This document shows positions 17,173 through 26,033 of a DNA stretch of 64,000 nt, piece after piece. Position 1 is the first letter of the stretch. Each line of letters begins with the position of its first letter. This DNA comes from CAXBNB01 sp040151475 (GTDB taxonomy: Bacteria > Bacteroidota > Bacteroidia > Cytophagales > Cyclobacteriaceae), in the NCBI RefSeq assembly GCF_040151475.1, contig NZ_JBDKWG010000125.1:23024-87023 (forward strand), given 5' to 3'. The position numbers were made by a program, and so were the translations under genes. The notes under the pieces are model-generated. The model was given only the letters and a program-made list of their open reading frames with translations. It was not told the origin of the DNA and ran no database searches.

Positions 17173-17319
17173 CTATTTTCCATTTTTACATTTTTGCAAC
17201 TCCATATCAGCTTCCAATTTGTATTTTTCGCATTCAGCACTTTTAATTTGGGCTACTACTACATAGAAGAGTATGATTGCCGCTTCTATGGCTATGATGA
17301 TTTTGGCTGTTTTGTTCAT
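17173..17319 (-). CDS. Small single-helix membrane protein, shortest member of tandem trio
   Basis: A 48-residue gene that is easily missed. It reads MNKTAKIIIAIEAAIILFYV, then VVAQIKSAECEKYK, and ends LQKCKNGK. It shares the N-terminal anchor and the C-terminal LQKC-x-x-GK with the two genes upstream but has almost no coiled coil between them. It starts 6 bases after the stop of its neighbour. Function unknown; the ends being conserved while the middle is nearly deleted suggests it is a real short form rather than decay. Confidence 0.65.
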   Translation of the reverse strand: MNKTAKIIIAIEAAIILFYVVVAQIKSAECEKYKLEADMELQKCKNGK

Positions 17320-17325
17320 GGTGGG

Positions 17326-17586
17326 CTATTTACCGCTTTGGCATTTTTGTAATGTCTCCATTACTCTTTCAACTTCATTTTGAGCGAGTCGTGTTTGAGC
17401 AGCATTATGTTCTGCTTGCTCTGCCAGTTGGATTGCTTCTTTTTTAACTTCCTCTACTATTATTTTCTTCTCTATAACCTCCATTTTTAGCTTTTCAGCT
17501 TCAGCTGTTCGAATTTTAGCAAATACAACAAAGAAGAGTATGATTACCGCTTCGATGGCTATGATAATTTTTGCAGTTTTGTTCAT
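17326..17586 (-). CDS. Single-helix membrane protein with coiled coil, middle member of tandem trio
   Basis: 86 residues from ATG 17586 (MNKTAKIIIAIEAVIILF). One transmembrane segment (about 6-24) is followed by a charged heptad-like coiled coil rich in Glu, Lys and Ala (about 25-78) and the ending LQKCQSGK. The first 12 residues are identical to those of the 48-residue neighbour. A longer open frame upstream overlaps the previous gene and is not needed. It follows the previous gene by 10 bases. I do not recognise a named family. Confidence 0.7.
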   Translation of the reverse strand: MNKTAKIIIAIEAVIILFFVVFAKIRTAEAEKLKMEVIEKKIIVEEVKKEAIQLAEQAEHNAAQTRLAQNEVERVMETLQKCQSGK

Positions 17587-17596
17587 ATCGTAGGTG

Positions 17597-17878
17597 TTAT
17601 TTTCCGCTCTTGCATTTTTGCAGCTCAACCATTACTCTTTCTGTTTCTTTTTGAGCGTACATGGCTTTATTTTCAGCAGCTACTGCATCTGCTGCAAGGC
17701 GAACTGCTCTTTTTGCTTGATTTTTTGCTTCTTCCGCATGCAAATCTGCTTGTATTGTAGCTATTTTAGCTGCCTCAGCTTGTTTTTCGGCTTCACTACG
17801 CTGAATTTGAGCCATTAAAATAAAAAATGCGCATAATACAACGAGAATAGAAATAATGATTTTGGCGGCCTTGTTCAT
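17597..17878 (-). CDS. Single-helix membrane protein with coiled coil, first member of tandem trio
   Basis: 93 residues from ATG 17878 (MNKAAKIIISILVVLCAFF). One transmembrane segment, then an alanine-rich coiled coil (about 25-85) and the ending LQKCKSGK. It is the promoter-proximal gene of three tandem paralogs on the minus strand with gaps of 10 and 6 bases, so one transcript is expected. The conserved C-terminal cysteine could be a site of disulfide bonding or modification, but that is speculation. The frame extends upstream without a start context; the internal ATG aligns with the paralogs. Confidence 0.7.
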   Translation of the reverse strand: MNKAAKIIISILVVLCAFFILMAQIQRSEAEKQAEAAKIATIQADLHAEEAKNQAKRAVRLAADAVAAENKAMYAQKETERVMVELQKCKSGK

Positions 17879-18031
17879 ATTTTTGCTCGTTGGATGGTTT
17901 AGTAATTTAATTACTTTTATTCTAAAAATAATAATATAAGACAATAACACGGTTTTAGTTTTCATTCATGTATTATTGAATGAAAAATGAATCTGTTAAA
18001 ATTGTTTTTACAGATACTTTTTTATCATCCA

Positions 18032-18039
18032 TACGTTTG
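18032..18039 (+). promoter_or_regulatory. -7 promoter box
   Basis: The octamer tacgtttg fits TAnnTTTG and ends only 8 bases before the ATG at 18048, so the transcript would be nearly leaderless. Confidence 0.4.
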
Positions 18040-18047
18040 AGGATTAT

Positions 18048-18905
18048 ATGAAAAAAAGAAATCGTATATATTTAGTTGTAGCAATTTTGGTGTTGACTTC
18101 TTTTGCTAAAAAAGCAGATGAAGAATCAGGACACTCCATTACATTAAAAATGCTGAAAAAAACGTCCGGTATTAGTTCGTTGATCTATACGCTATCGAAA
18201 GAAGAGCGAATAGAAGGAAAGATGATCAAGCAAATTTCTTTTACCAAAATGGAAAAAGAGCCTTTTAGGGTATATATGAAACAATTGTACCCACAGGAAG
18301 GGATGGAAGTTTTATTTGTGGAGGGTGAACACAATAACAAAGCCATCATCAATCCCAATGGTTTTCCCTGGGTAAACATAAAATTGCATCCTAAAGAGGG
18401 AATAATGCGCAATGACCAACATCATACCATTTATCAGTCTGGGTTTGACCATGTGGTCTCTATTTTGGACTATTTGGTTAAAAAATACGAATCAGATATG
18501 GATACAATGGTAAAGTACAATGGAATTGTGCAACATGACAACAAGGATTGTCATTCAGTATCTTTTACCAATCCGAACTTTAAATACATTGACTATACTG
18601 TGCAGGAAAATGAAACGCTTGAGACGATAGCTGCTAAGTTCAAATTGAGTGAGCACATGATTTTAGAGAAAAATCATAAAGTGAAGCATTATGATGATGT
18701 TTCTGTTGGCCAGGTAATCCAAATACCAAATGACTACTCTCCCAAAATGATGCTATATATAGATAAAGATGCCTTGATTCCGTTGAGAATGGATGTATAT
18801 GATGATCAGGGGTTGTATGAAAAATACCAGTATTCTAAGGTAACTATTGACCCTAAACTTGATCCAAGTGAATTTTCTCAGGATTATTCAGCATACGGGT
18901 TTTAA
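18048..18905 (+). CDS. Secreted DUF1571 protein with an inserted LysM domain
   Basis: 285 residues with an N-terminal hydrophobic segment ending near SFAKKAD, probably a signal peptide. The body matches DUF1571 (KMLKKTSGISSLIYTLSKEERIEGK, then FRVYMKQLYPQEGMEVLF), and the family's C-terminal strand pair returns after residue 230 (MMLYIDKDALIPLRMDVYD). Between them, residues 183-227 form a clear LysM module: YTVQENETLETIAAKFKL then VGQVIQIPND. The LysM is thus nested in, not appended to, the DUF1571 fold. LysM binds peptidoglycan-type glycans, so an envelope-anchored role is likely. A TAnnTTTG box sits directly upstream and a terminator follows at 19038. Confidence 0.75.
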   Translation: MKKRNRIYLVVAILVLTSFAKKADEESGHSITLKMLKKTSGISSLIYTLSKEERIEGKMIKQISFTKMEKEPFRVYMKQLYPQEGMEVLFVEGEHNNKAIINPNGFPWVNIKLHPKEGIMRNDQHHTIYQSGFDHVVSILDYLVKKYESDMDTMVKYNGIVQHDNKDCHSVSFTNPNFKYIDYTVQENETLETIAAKFKLSEHMILEKNHKVKHYDDVSVGQVIQIPNDYSPKMMLYIDKDALIPLRMDVYDDQGLYEKYQYSKVTIDPKLDPSEFSQDYSAYGF

Positions 18906-19037
18906 GTATTTTCATTTGATTTCCAGGCGCAGTAAAATACCTGAAAACATTTGTTTTTCAACTATAAAAAGAGTACCTTCATAGCATGTTACCAAACTCG
19001 GTGAAGCTTTGAGAATCATATAGATTCCTGCTTGCCC

Positions 19038-19062
19038 AAAACCCGGTGAAGCCGGGTTTTTT
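19038..19062. terminator. Bidirectional rho-independent terminator
   Basis: A 9-bp perfect stem (aaaacccgg, loop tgaag, ccgggtttt) followed by two more T on the plus strand and flanked by A on the other side. It lies between the convergent DUF1571 and WD40-caspase genes and can serve both. Confidence 0.8.
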
Positions 19063-19074
19063 GATGCATAAAGT

Positions 19075-22000
19075 TTAGTAAGAAATCAAGGGGAGCACAC
19101 TAATAGAACTTGGTTTCTGAGTGGTAGGATGTTGTCTTCCTCCGGTCAATTCTCTTACCCGTTCAGCCAGATAAAAATCCAATTCCCTAAGGTAAATTTT
19201 GCCATCCTTTTTCACATCTGCTTTTTGTTGTTCCAGCCCTTCGATGATAGAGAGAGTAAATGCGCCGTGTCCCCAGTCCGGATGTTCCAGAGATGACTCA
19301 GCCCCGGTAGAGGCAGACATGATCACTACACCAAACTCACCTGATGACAATTCCCTGACTGCTTCAGTATTATCCACTTTGGATTGGCCTACATTGGCTC
19401 CCAGTTGTCCACTATGGCAGGCATCTATCAGTAGCAACACTTTTGCCGGCATATTACCAATGAGATCCGAAAAATCACGCCAATCAACGCAGGAGATGCG
19501 AGGATTTGATGAATCTCCATCATGTGGCAGGATATAAAAATTGTTATCTTTATTCAAGCCATGTGAGGCAATGAAGATAATAACAAAATCTTTTGGAGTA
19601 GTGTATTCTTCCAACTTATGGAAAGTAGAAAGAATCTTTTCACGTGTGGCATATGAATTTAATATGTCAATGGTTTTCACCGAATTGAACATTTTACCTT
19701 CCTGTGCCTTAAATATTTTTGATACCGCTCTGGCATCATCGTCAGCATAATTCAGGTTGTACTGAGGATTTTTAAATTCAGAGATGCCGATCGAAACCAA
19801 ATAGAGGTTACTTAGTGGTATTTCCTCTTTGTCTTCAGTTTCAAGTTTGGTGATCTCCCGTTTTTCGCTGTTTCCCTGATTGGTATTTACACTAGGCTTT
19901 TTTGCATCCGGTTTATAGATAATCGTTCGGTCTTCTGAGAATCCATTGGCTATACTGTTAGCTGCAAAGAACCGAATTTGAAACTCCTTGGACGATTCAA
20001 CAACTTCCTCTTCATCGGGTACTACATCAAAACCTCTTCTGCCAATCATATCTTCAGAAGATAGCTTTAACGAATAGGAGACTGTCTTATTGGTTGTATT
20101 TCCTGTTGATGTCAGTTTATCTCCAATAGCCAGAGGACGTCCGTTTACAAATAGTTTTACCTGAGTAATATCAATGGCAGATGAAATAGATACTTCCAAA
20201 TTATAATTGGACAGGGTAGTTGTAGTGTAGTTGTTTACAGGTGATGTCCATTTTATCTTGGGTGGCAATATTTTATTTACGTCTTGTTTTTGAATGTTGA
20301 GCGCAGTAGCTGTTTTATCAAAGGACCCTGTTTCCAGCATTTTCAACACAACATCACGCCTGTGGAATTTCTTACTGAAAGCCGACACATCGTGGTATTC
20401 TGCCAGTGAGCCAGCTCCTTTGTTGATATGCCACCCAATGTATTTTTCACCTCCGGCTGATGCTTCATAATAGCCCTGAGGTGTCCATATTACCCACTCA
20501 TTCTTAGAAGTAATGAAAAGTGTTGCCAGGTTTTCTCCGGAAGATAAGTTCCATATTTTTATTGTCTGATCACTGTTTGATGAAAGCAATCTGTCTTGTT
20601 TTTCTATTTCTGAAATAGCCCAGGTTTCTCCCAAATGTCCTTCATAAGAATTCAAGAATTCGCCATTAGGCTTAAATCTTTTTAGAGAGTAGGTAGAGCC
20701 TATTACTACTTCATTGTAATCATTTACAAAAGAATAACTCCTGATGATACCGTCTTTCAATTCATCAACAGATACCCCATTGTTGCCAAAATTGATTCGT
20801 TGTTCAGACTGCTTTTCGATAGCATGTCCCAAAAATTTATTCTTATTCCTGATAAATGATTTTGTGTTCGGTTTTTCAGGATCCAGGCTCAGGTTAGTTA
20901 GGTTGAAAGTCTTTTCCAATGGAGCATCGTCCAAGAGTTCTGTTGGGTTGCTTTGTCCGAAAGCAGTGGTATTTTCGTCAGTATTGAAACCTACAGCAAA
21001 AACACCTCTGCCATTGCCAACAAGGTTGCGAACAGGTTTTCCTGATAAAGCATCCCAAATAAAAATATTTTTGTCATTGCCTCCGGCTGATGCCAGATAT
21101 AAACCTTCTTCCTCGTCAAATTTTTTGAAAGGTGCAAAAACTGCTGCACTCACGGCATTGTCATGGTAGTTGAAATCAGTAATGACAGTTTCTGTATCAA
21201 GGTTATAAACCACACCCTTGCGACTAAAAACCACCAGATACTTGTTGTCTTTAGATACAGCCAATGAGTTGACAGCCGAAGGAATATTGTCCAGTTTGCT
21301 TAAAAACCTCCCTGCATTGGTCCAGACAACTATATCACCATCTTCGCTTCCGGATATTATTTTAGAACCATCCGGAGTAAAGAGTACTTTTCTTATTTTG
21401 TCTAAATGAACCTTTCCATCAATAAAAGTAATATTGCTGAGGTCAGCAGTATTCCAGGCTTTGACAATACCATCTGTTCCTCCTGATACGATTCGACTTC
21501 CATTTTGATTGATATCGACACTTTGGATAATTCCACTGTGCCCCTTTAGAAATCCTCGTGCAGTAATAGAACTGGAACTCGCAATAGTTGAGATGTCCCA
21601 GAGTCCGAGGGTTTGATCAGCAGAGGCAGTGGCAAGCCATTTGCCATCGGCAGAGATAGCCAGGTCATTGATGATATTGTTGTGTCCTTTTAATGTATGA
21701 GATATTTTACCCAATTGCAAATCAACAACTCTAATAGATCCTATGTTTTTGGGATCACCTCCGGCTTTATCAAAAAAACCACCTAAGAATAGATAACGTT
21801 CAGTTGGGTCAAGGGCTGCAGCATATATTTTGCCATCAACTCCATCACCAATTTGAAACCTGAGTGTTTTGATCAGACTGCCATCCGACACATCCCAAAT
21901 ACGAACAGTTTTGTCTTCGGAAGCTGAAATTAGTTGCTTTCCTCCTTTAATGAAAATAACGTCATGTACCAATCCGGAGTGCCCATGATTATCAATGATA

Positions 22001-22146
22001 AGCTTCTGAGCTTCAATATGTACTGATATACATATTAATATAATAAATAAAGCAATATTTTTAATGTAAAAGAGAAACGACAGCTCTTTTCGAATATTTA
22101 TATTCATTTGTAAATTCATAAAGTAGAATATATTATTGATTGACAT
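19075..22146 (-). CDS. Secreted WD40-repeat caspase-family (C14) protease
   Basis: 1023 residues. The N-terminus has a hydrophobic signal segment (ALFIILICISVHIEAQ) and a WD40 propeller region follows from about residue 50 to 590 with repeats such as SASEDKTVRIWDV and SADQTLGLWDI. A beta-sandwich linker follows (about 650-760). The C-terminal caspase p20/p10-like domain (about 790-1023) has the dyad His862 in IASHG and Cys910 in IDACHSG. Export is predicted, so substrates are periplasmic, surface or extracellular. Such proteins are frequent in Cytophagales, but their targets are not known to me. It is the last gene of an apparent operon with a second WD40-caspase and a TPR protein. Confidence 0.85.
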   Translation of the reverse strand: MSINNIFYFMNLQMNINIRKELSFLFYIKNIALFIILICISVHIEAQKLIIDNHGHSGLVHDVIFIKGGKQLISASEDKTVRIWDVSDGSLIKTLRFQIGDGVDGKIYAAALDPTERYLFLGGFFDKAGGDPKNIGSIRVVDLQLGKISHTLKGHNNIINDLAISADGKWLATASADQTLGLWDISTIASSSSITARGFLKGHSGIIQSVDINQNGSRIVSGGTDGIVKAWNTADLSNITFIDGKVHLDKIRKVLFTPDGSKIISGSEDGDIVVWTNAGRFLSKLDNIPSAVNSLAVSKDNKYLVVFSRKGVVYNLDTETVITDFNYHDNAVSAAVFAPFKKFDEEEGLYLASAGGNDKNIFIWDALSGKPVRNLVGNGRGVFAVGFNTDENTTAFGQSNPTELLDDAPLEKTFNLTNLSLDPEKPNTKSFIRNKNKFLGHAIEKQSEQRINFGNNGVSVDELKDGIIRSYSFVNDYNEVVIGSTYSLKRFKPNGEFLNSYEGHLGETWAISEIEKQDRLLSSNSDQTIKIWNLSSGENLATLFITSKNEWVIWTPQGYYEASAGGEKYIGWHINKGAGSLAEYHDVSAFSKKFHRRDVVLKMLETGSFDKTATALNIQKQDVNKILPPKIKWTSPVNNYTTTTLSNYNLEVSISSAIDITQVKLFVNGRPLAIGDKLTSTGNTTNKTVSYSLKLSSEDMIGRRGFDVVPDEEEVVESSKEFQIRFFAANSIANGFSEDRTIIYKPDAKKPSVNTNQGNSEKREITKLETEDKEEIPLSNLYLVSIGISEFKNPQYNLNYADDDARAVSKIFKAQEGKMFNSVKTIDILNSYATREKILSTFHKLEEYTTPKDFVIIFIASHGLNKDNNFYILPHDGDSSNPRISCVDWRDFSDLIGNMPAKVLLLIDACHSGQLGANVGQSKVDNTEAVRELSSGEFGVVIMSASTGAESSLEHPDWGHGAFTLSIIEGLEQQKADVKKDGKIYLRELDFYLAERVRELTGGRQHPTTQKPSSISVLPLISY

Positions 22147-22259
22147 GCTTAGATCAAATTATTAAGAGTTAGTGACTTTACACAACAAAAAAACAGAATA
22201 TTGACGAAATTGACTACTAAAATTGCTTGTTTCACGGCTCTTTTCGGATGTGTAATTTC

Positions 22260-25200
22260 TCACCTGCTAAAGTTATAATTATTTATAGTAAGACTACCAT
22301 CTGCATTGACTGCCAGTTTGTAAGATGAAGCCCCTAATTTGAATTCGTATTCCGAATCTGATTTTTTATCATATTTATAAGTACTCCCTGAAACAGAAAA
22401 CCATACTTCTAATTGCATATCGGACAAAGATGTAATTTTCACGGATGAAACTTTCCCCGAACTGTCTGTTTTCTTATCAGACCTATACCATACACCAAAT
22501 ATTGAGTTGTCTGTGTTTGTATTAATAGTGGCTGTAGGAGTGTAAATGGCATCAAAGTCACTATTTCCATACATGTCCTTCATAACCAACTGGTCTTTTC
22601 CACGCATTTCTATGATAGCTCCAGACACATTTTTGTACTGATTTGGGGCTATTTTGGTGTATCGGATTGGACCTTTGTTCATGTACCATTTTTTACTGTA
22701 ATCTTCCATGCTGGTCGTATATATATCCAGATCAACGCCATTGGTGACTACTTCAATGTATTTTTTTCTTTTGTCTTTGTAATAGTTGTATTCATTTACC
22801 CATTTTCCTTTCACCTCATATTTCACTACGTGAGCTTCCGTTGTGCTGGTTACCACAAAATCATTTTGTATGTTTTCAACCCGTGAAGTAGGATGCTGTA
22901 GGCCATTGGTAAGTTTCCCTACTTCATCAAATACATATTCCTTTAGCTCCGAAACAGAAATGTAGGCATCACGGTTCATATCTGCCGTTTTGGACGTCAT
23001 GCCGTTCAATACAGAATAAGTAAAAACGCCATTTTTCCATTGATCACTTTCAAGGGCAAACTCTGTACCGGATGCGGAAGAAATAACAGTTGCGCCTGTG
23101 CCGTTCCTCATATCAGCGAAGATTTCCTTCATCAATTCAAATGAATTTTTGAGTCCAAGGTCATTGCTGCTTTTTACGGTTTTGAACCCTCTGGATTTCA
23201 CGCCTGATGTATTGGTAGATTTAGTTCCAGCAACCACTTCAGTACCTTCTTTATCGATTTCTCCTGAATGGCATGCATCAATCATCAGAAGTCTGTTGCG
23301 TGCTTTGGTATTCTTAAAAAAAGATTCGATTTCAGTGTATTTCAATCCAAGGAAAGATGGATTGTCGAATACCATGTCACTGGTCGCTATGTAATAATCG
23401 AGATTCTCGTCCAGTAATCCGTGACTTGCTACAAATATGATGACTTCATCATCTTCATTGGCATTGGAAAAGAAATCCGAAGAGGCAAGAATATTACTTT
23501 TTGTTGCAGCAATATCAGTGAAGGATTTTACAAATACTTGTCCATAATCGGCTTTTCTGGTTTCGAAAAATGCTGCCAGATCTTTGGCATCTTTAGCTGC
23601 ATAGGTCAGATTATATTCAGAATCTGCAAACTTGCTCACACCAATATTGAAGAGGTATAAGTTTGGTTTGGCCTTTTGTGTACAGGTAATTTCAAATGTG
23701 GCAGGAGCGGATTCCAATCCTTGTTCGTTTATTACAGACACACTTACTCTGTTCATTCCAGAACTCAACGTTAGATTAATATTCTTTTTAATTGTTCTTG
23801 ATGATTTCACAGAAGTTGATTTGTCCTCAATGACAGGCACATTATTAACCAGAATTTTGAGTTGTGTTAAATTGACTTTTTGATCACTTGCCTGTATAGA
23901 AAAGCTAATATTTTTCTCTCCGGTAGTTCGTGGCAGATGATCAATATTTGCTTGTATAGTTGGTAGGTTGTTTAGATCAATTTTATCGTCTGACACTCCA
24001 AGTTGTTTGATTCTTTTTTGATAGGCTTTTTGGTATGCTTCTAAAAGTGAAGGCTGAGTGAAGCCAATTGCTTCAGCTACTTTATCTGGTCTGTTTAACT
24101 TTATTTCAAATTGAGCAGCAGGGTAAATGTTATTTTGATCCCCATAAGCAATATTTTCAATAGCCTTTTTCGCCATACTGTAGTATCCATCTTCAGAGAC
24201 GATAAAGTAGTGGTCGGTAGCATTGCCATGCAACAATACCTTCTGCTTTTTAGTTTTTAAATCCCATATCCTAATTGTACCATCCATTGCTCCTGAAAAT
24301 AGTAAACTTCCATTTTGAGTGAAATCAAGTCCTGTAATAGAAGAATAATGTCCTTTCAACTTCCCTGACAGATTTAGAGTGCCTATATCATAAATATCTA
24401 TGTCAAATTCTAATGGTTTTTCTGTATCTCCAAACCATACTGTTTCTGCAGTTTTGCCTACAACCAAGTGTTTTCCATCTGGAGTTACTTTCATTACCGA
24501 AGGTGCTCCGGTTTCATAGAGAATAGATTTTACTAATTTTTTATCAGGTAAAGAGTACACATCGATTTTGTTAACTGAACTTGCAAATACTTTAGTGCCA
24601 TCTTGAGAAATGGCTGTTCCTATTATGTAAATAGCACTTGGAAAGCTAGCAATTTCATTGCCCGTACTTTTGTCATATACTTTAAATCCGAATTTACTTG
24701 TTCCTACAGCTGTTCTTTTTAAGTGGTGTTTTCTGGATTCTCCATCCGGATATTTAGGTAAGTAACCTGTCTTATTGAAATATTTATAGGGCTCTTCATA
24801 AATTTGTTTTGTCTTTCCGGCAATTACTCCAATAGAACTACCTGAATTGTTTTTTGAAGAATATATTGCTTCACTAATATTGAGAGCATTTAAATCCCAG
24901 GTAATCACGGAACTATTCATGAGTGTATAAAGTTCCCTTTTTGTTTCGTTCCAATATAACCCTGCAATTTCCGAAGCTCCCGGGCTAAAAGTCTTAATTT
25001 GCTGCCTGTTTTCCAGATCATAAAAAACGATTTCTGTTTCCTTAGTGATTCCAGCTATAATATCATTTGTGGCATCATAGGCCATTTTTCCTGCCGGAAC
25101 ATCATGACCGACTACTCCTCCTATGCTTTCAGTTTTACCAGTCTGAAGATTACCAACGAGAATGTATCCATCTGTGTATGAAGCAATCACTTGCTGGTCT

Positions 25201-25979
25201 CCTTTAGTGAAATATAGATTTTCTATATCAGAAGCCTTGTTAAATTGTTTCACCAATTGTCCATTGTCCAATTTGAGTACAACTATTTTGAATTCATTAC
25301 CGAGAGCTATCAACTTCCCATCTGAACTAATTGCATTGACGATCCACTTATTGCCAAATTGTTTCAAGTCGTTGCGGTAGATTTCTTTGCTTTGCGAAAT
25401 ATCATGTAGGGTGAAAGTGTAGTTGGTTACAAAATTTGAGTTGATGTAATCCATTTTCTTTTGTGTATGCATCCTGTACTTACCGTCTGGTGAAATAGAG
25501 ACGGAGGACATGCCTCCTTCGCTCTTTTTCATCGTTGTTTTTTGAACCTGACTGGATTTGTAGTTCCAAATATTGACAACATCATCGGAATACAACAAAC
25601 CCTTACCATTGGGTAAAAAATGGATGTCATTAACATCACGTTTTAAGTCTTTTTGATACAGAATACTTTTAGAGTCGATATCCCAGATAAAAATTTTGCC
25701 TCTGCCATCACTTGTAGCGAGTAGCGTGTTGTCATCGTTAAAATCTATTCCGGTTACAACAAATGAATGTCCTTCCAATGGCCAGTGTAAACCTTTTTGC
25801 ATATCCCAGAGCAGGATTACCCTGTCACGGCCGCCGGTTGCCAGCCATTTTCCGTCTTTCGAAAATTTAGCATGGATTATTGATTCCTGATGACCCAATT
25901 GAGGAATGACATGGCTCTGCGAGAAGGCATTAATCCGAAAAAGAAAAGATAAGATGAAGATGAGCAAAATCTTTTTCAT
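22260..25979 (-). CDS. Secreted WD40-repeat caspase-family (C14) protein with C-terminal extension
   Basis: 1239 residues with a signal peptide (ILLIFILSFLFRINAFSQ). WD40 repeats occupy about residues 25-620 (for example ATGGRDRVILLWDM and SGAMDGTIRIWDL), followed by a beta-sandwich (about 700-785). The caspase domain (about 790-1035) keeps His853 in VASHG and Cys903 in IDACHSG. Unlike its neighbour, it continues with about 200 residues containing two lipocalin-like or sandwich repeats (GKWVNEYNYY and FGVWYRSDKK) with no T9SS-type sorting signal that I can see. It is co-directional with the TPR gene (54-base gap) and the other caspase (113-base gap). The two caspases share layout but are too different to be a recent duplication. 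Confidence 0.85.
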   Translation of the reverse strand: MKKILLIFILSFLFRINAFSQSHVIPQLGHQESIIHAKFSKDGKWLATGGRDRVILLWDMQKGLHWPLEGHSFVVTGIDFNDDNTLLATSDGRGKIFIWDIDSKSILYQKDLKRDVNDIHFLPNGKGLLYSDDVVNIWNYKSSQVQKTTMKKSEGGMSSVSISPDGKYRMHTQKKMDYINSNFVTNYTFTLHDISQSKEIYRNDLKQFGNKWIVNAISSDGKLIALGNEFKIVVLKLDNGQLVKQFNKASDIENLYFTKGDQQVIASYTDGYILVGNLQTGKTESIGGVVGHDVPAGKMAYDATNDIIAGITKETEIVFYDLENRQQIKTFSPGASEIAGLYWNETKRELYTLMNSSVITWDLNALNISEAIYSSKNNSGSSIGVIAGKTKQIYEEPYKYFNKTGYLPKYPDGESRKHHLKRTAVGTSKFGFKVYDKSTGNEIASFPSAIYIIGTAISQDGTKVFASSVNKIDVYSLPDKKLVKSILYETGAPSVMKVTPDGKHLVVGKTAETVWFGDTEKPLEFDIDIYDIGTLNLSGKLKGHYSSITGLDFTQNGSLLFSGAMDGTIRIWDLKTKKQKVLLHGNATDHYFIVSEDGYYSMAKKAIENIAYGDQNNIYPAAQFEIKLNRPDKVAEAIGFTQPSLLEAYQKAYQKRIKQLGVSDDKIDLNNLPTIQANIDHLPRTTGEKNISFSIQASDQKVNLTQLKILVNNVPVIEDKSTSVKSSRTIKKNINLTLSSGMNRVSVSVINEQGLESAPATFEITCTQKAKPNLYLFNIGVSKFADSEYNLTYAAKDAKDLAAFFETRKADYGQVFVKSFTDIAATKSNILASSDFFSNANEDDEVIIFVASHGLLDENLDYYIATSDMVFDNPSFLGLKYTEIESFFKNTKARNRLLMIDACHSGEIDKEGTEVVAGTKSTNTSGVKSRGFKTVKSSNDLGLKNSFELMKEIFADMRNGTGATVISSASGTEFALESDQWKNGVFTYSVLNGMTSKTADMNRDAYISVSELKEYVFDEVGKLTNGLQHPTSRVENIQNDFVVTSTTEAHVVKYEVKGKWVNEYNYYKDKRKKYIEVVTNGVDLDIYTTSMEDYSKKWYMNKGPIRYTKIAPNQYKNVSGAIIEMRGKDQLVMKDMYGNSDFDAIYTPTATINTNTDNSIFGVWYRSDKKTDSSGKVSSVKITSLSDMQLEVWFSVSGSTYKYDKKSDSEYEFKLGASSYKLAVNADGSLTINNYNFSR

Positions 25980-26033
25980 GAATTTTATTTCTTATAATTT
26001 AATTGATCAGTATAATTTCTATAAAGAACTTGT

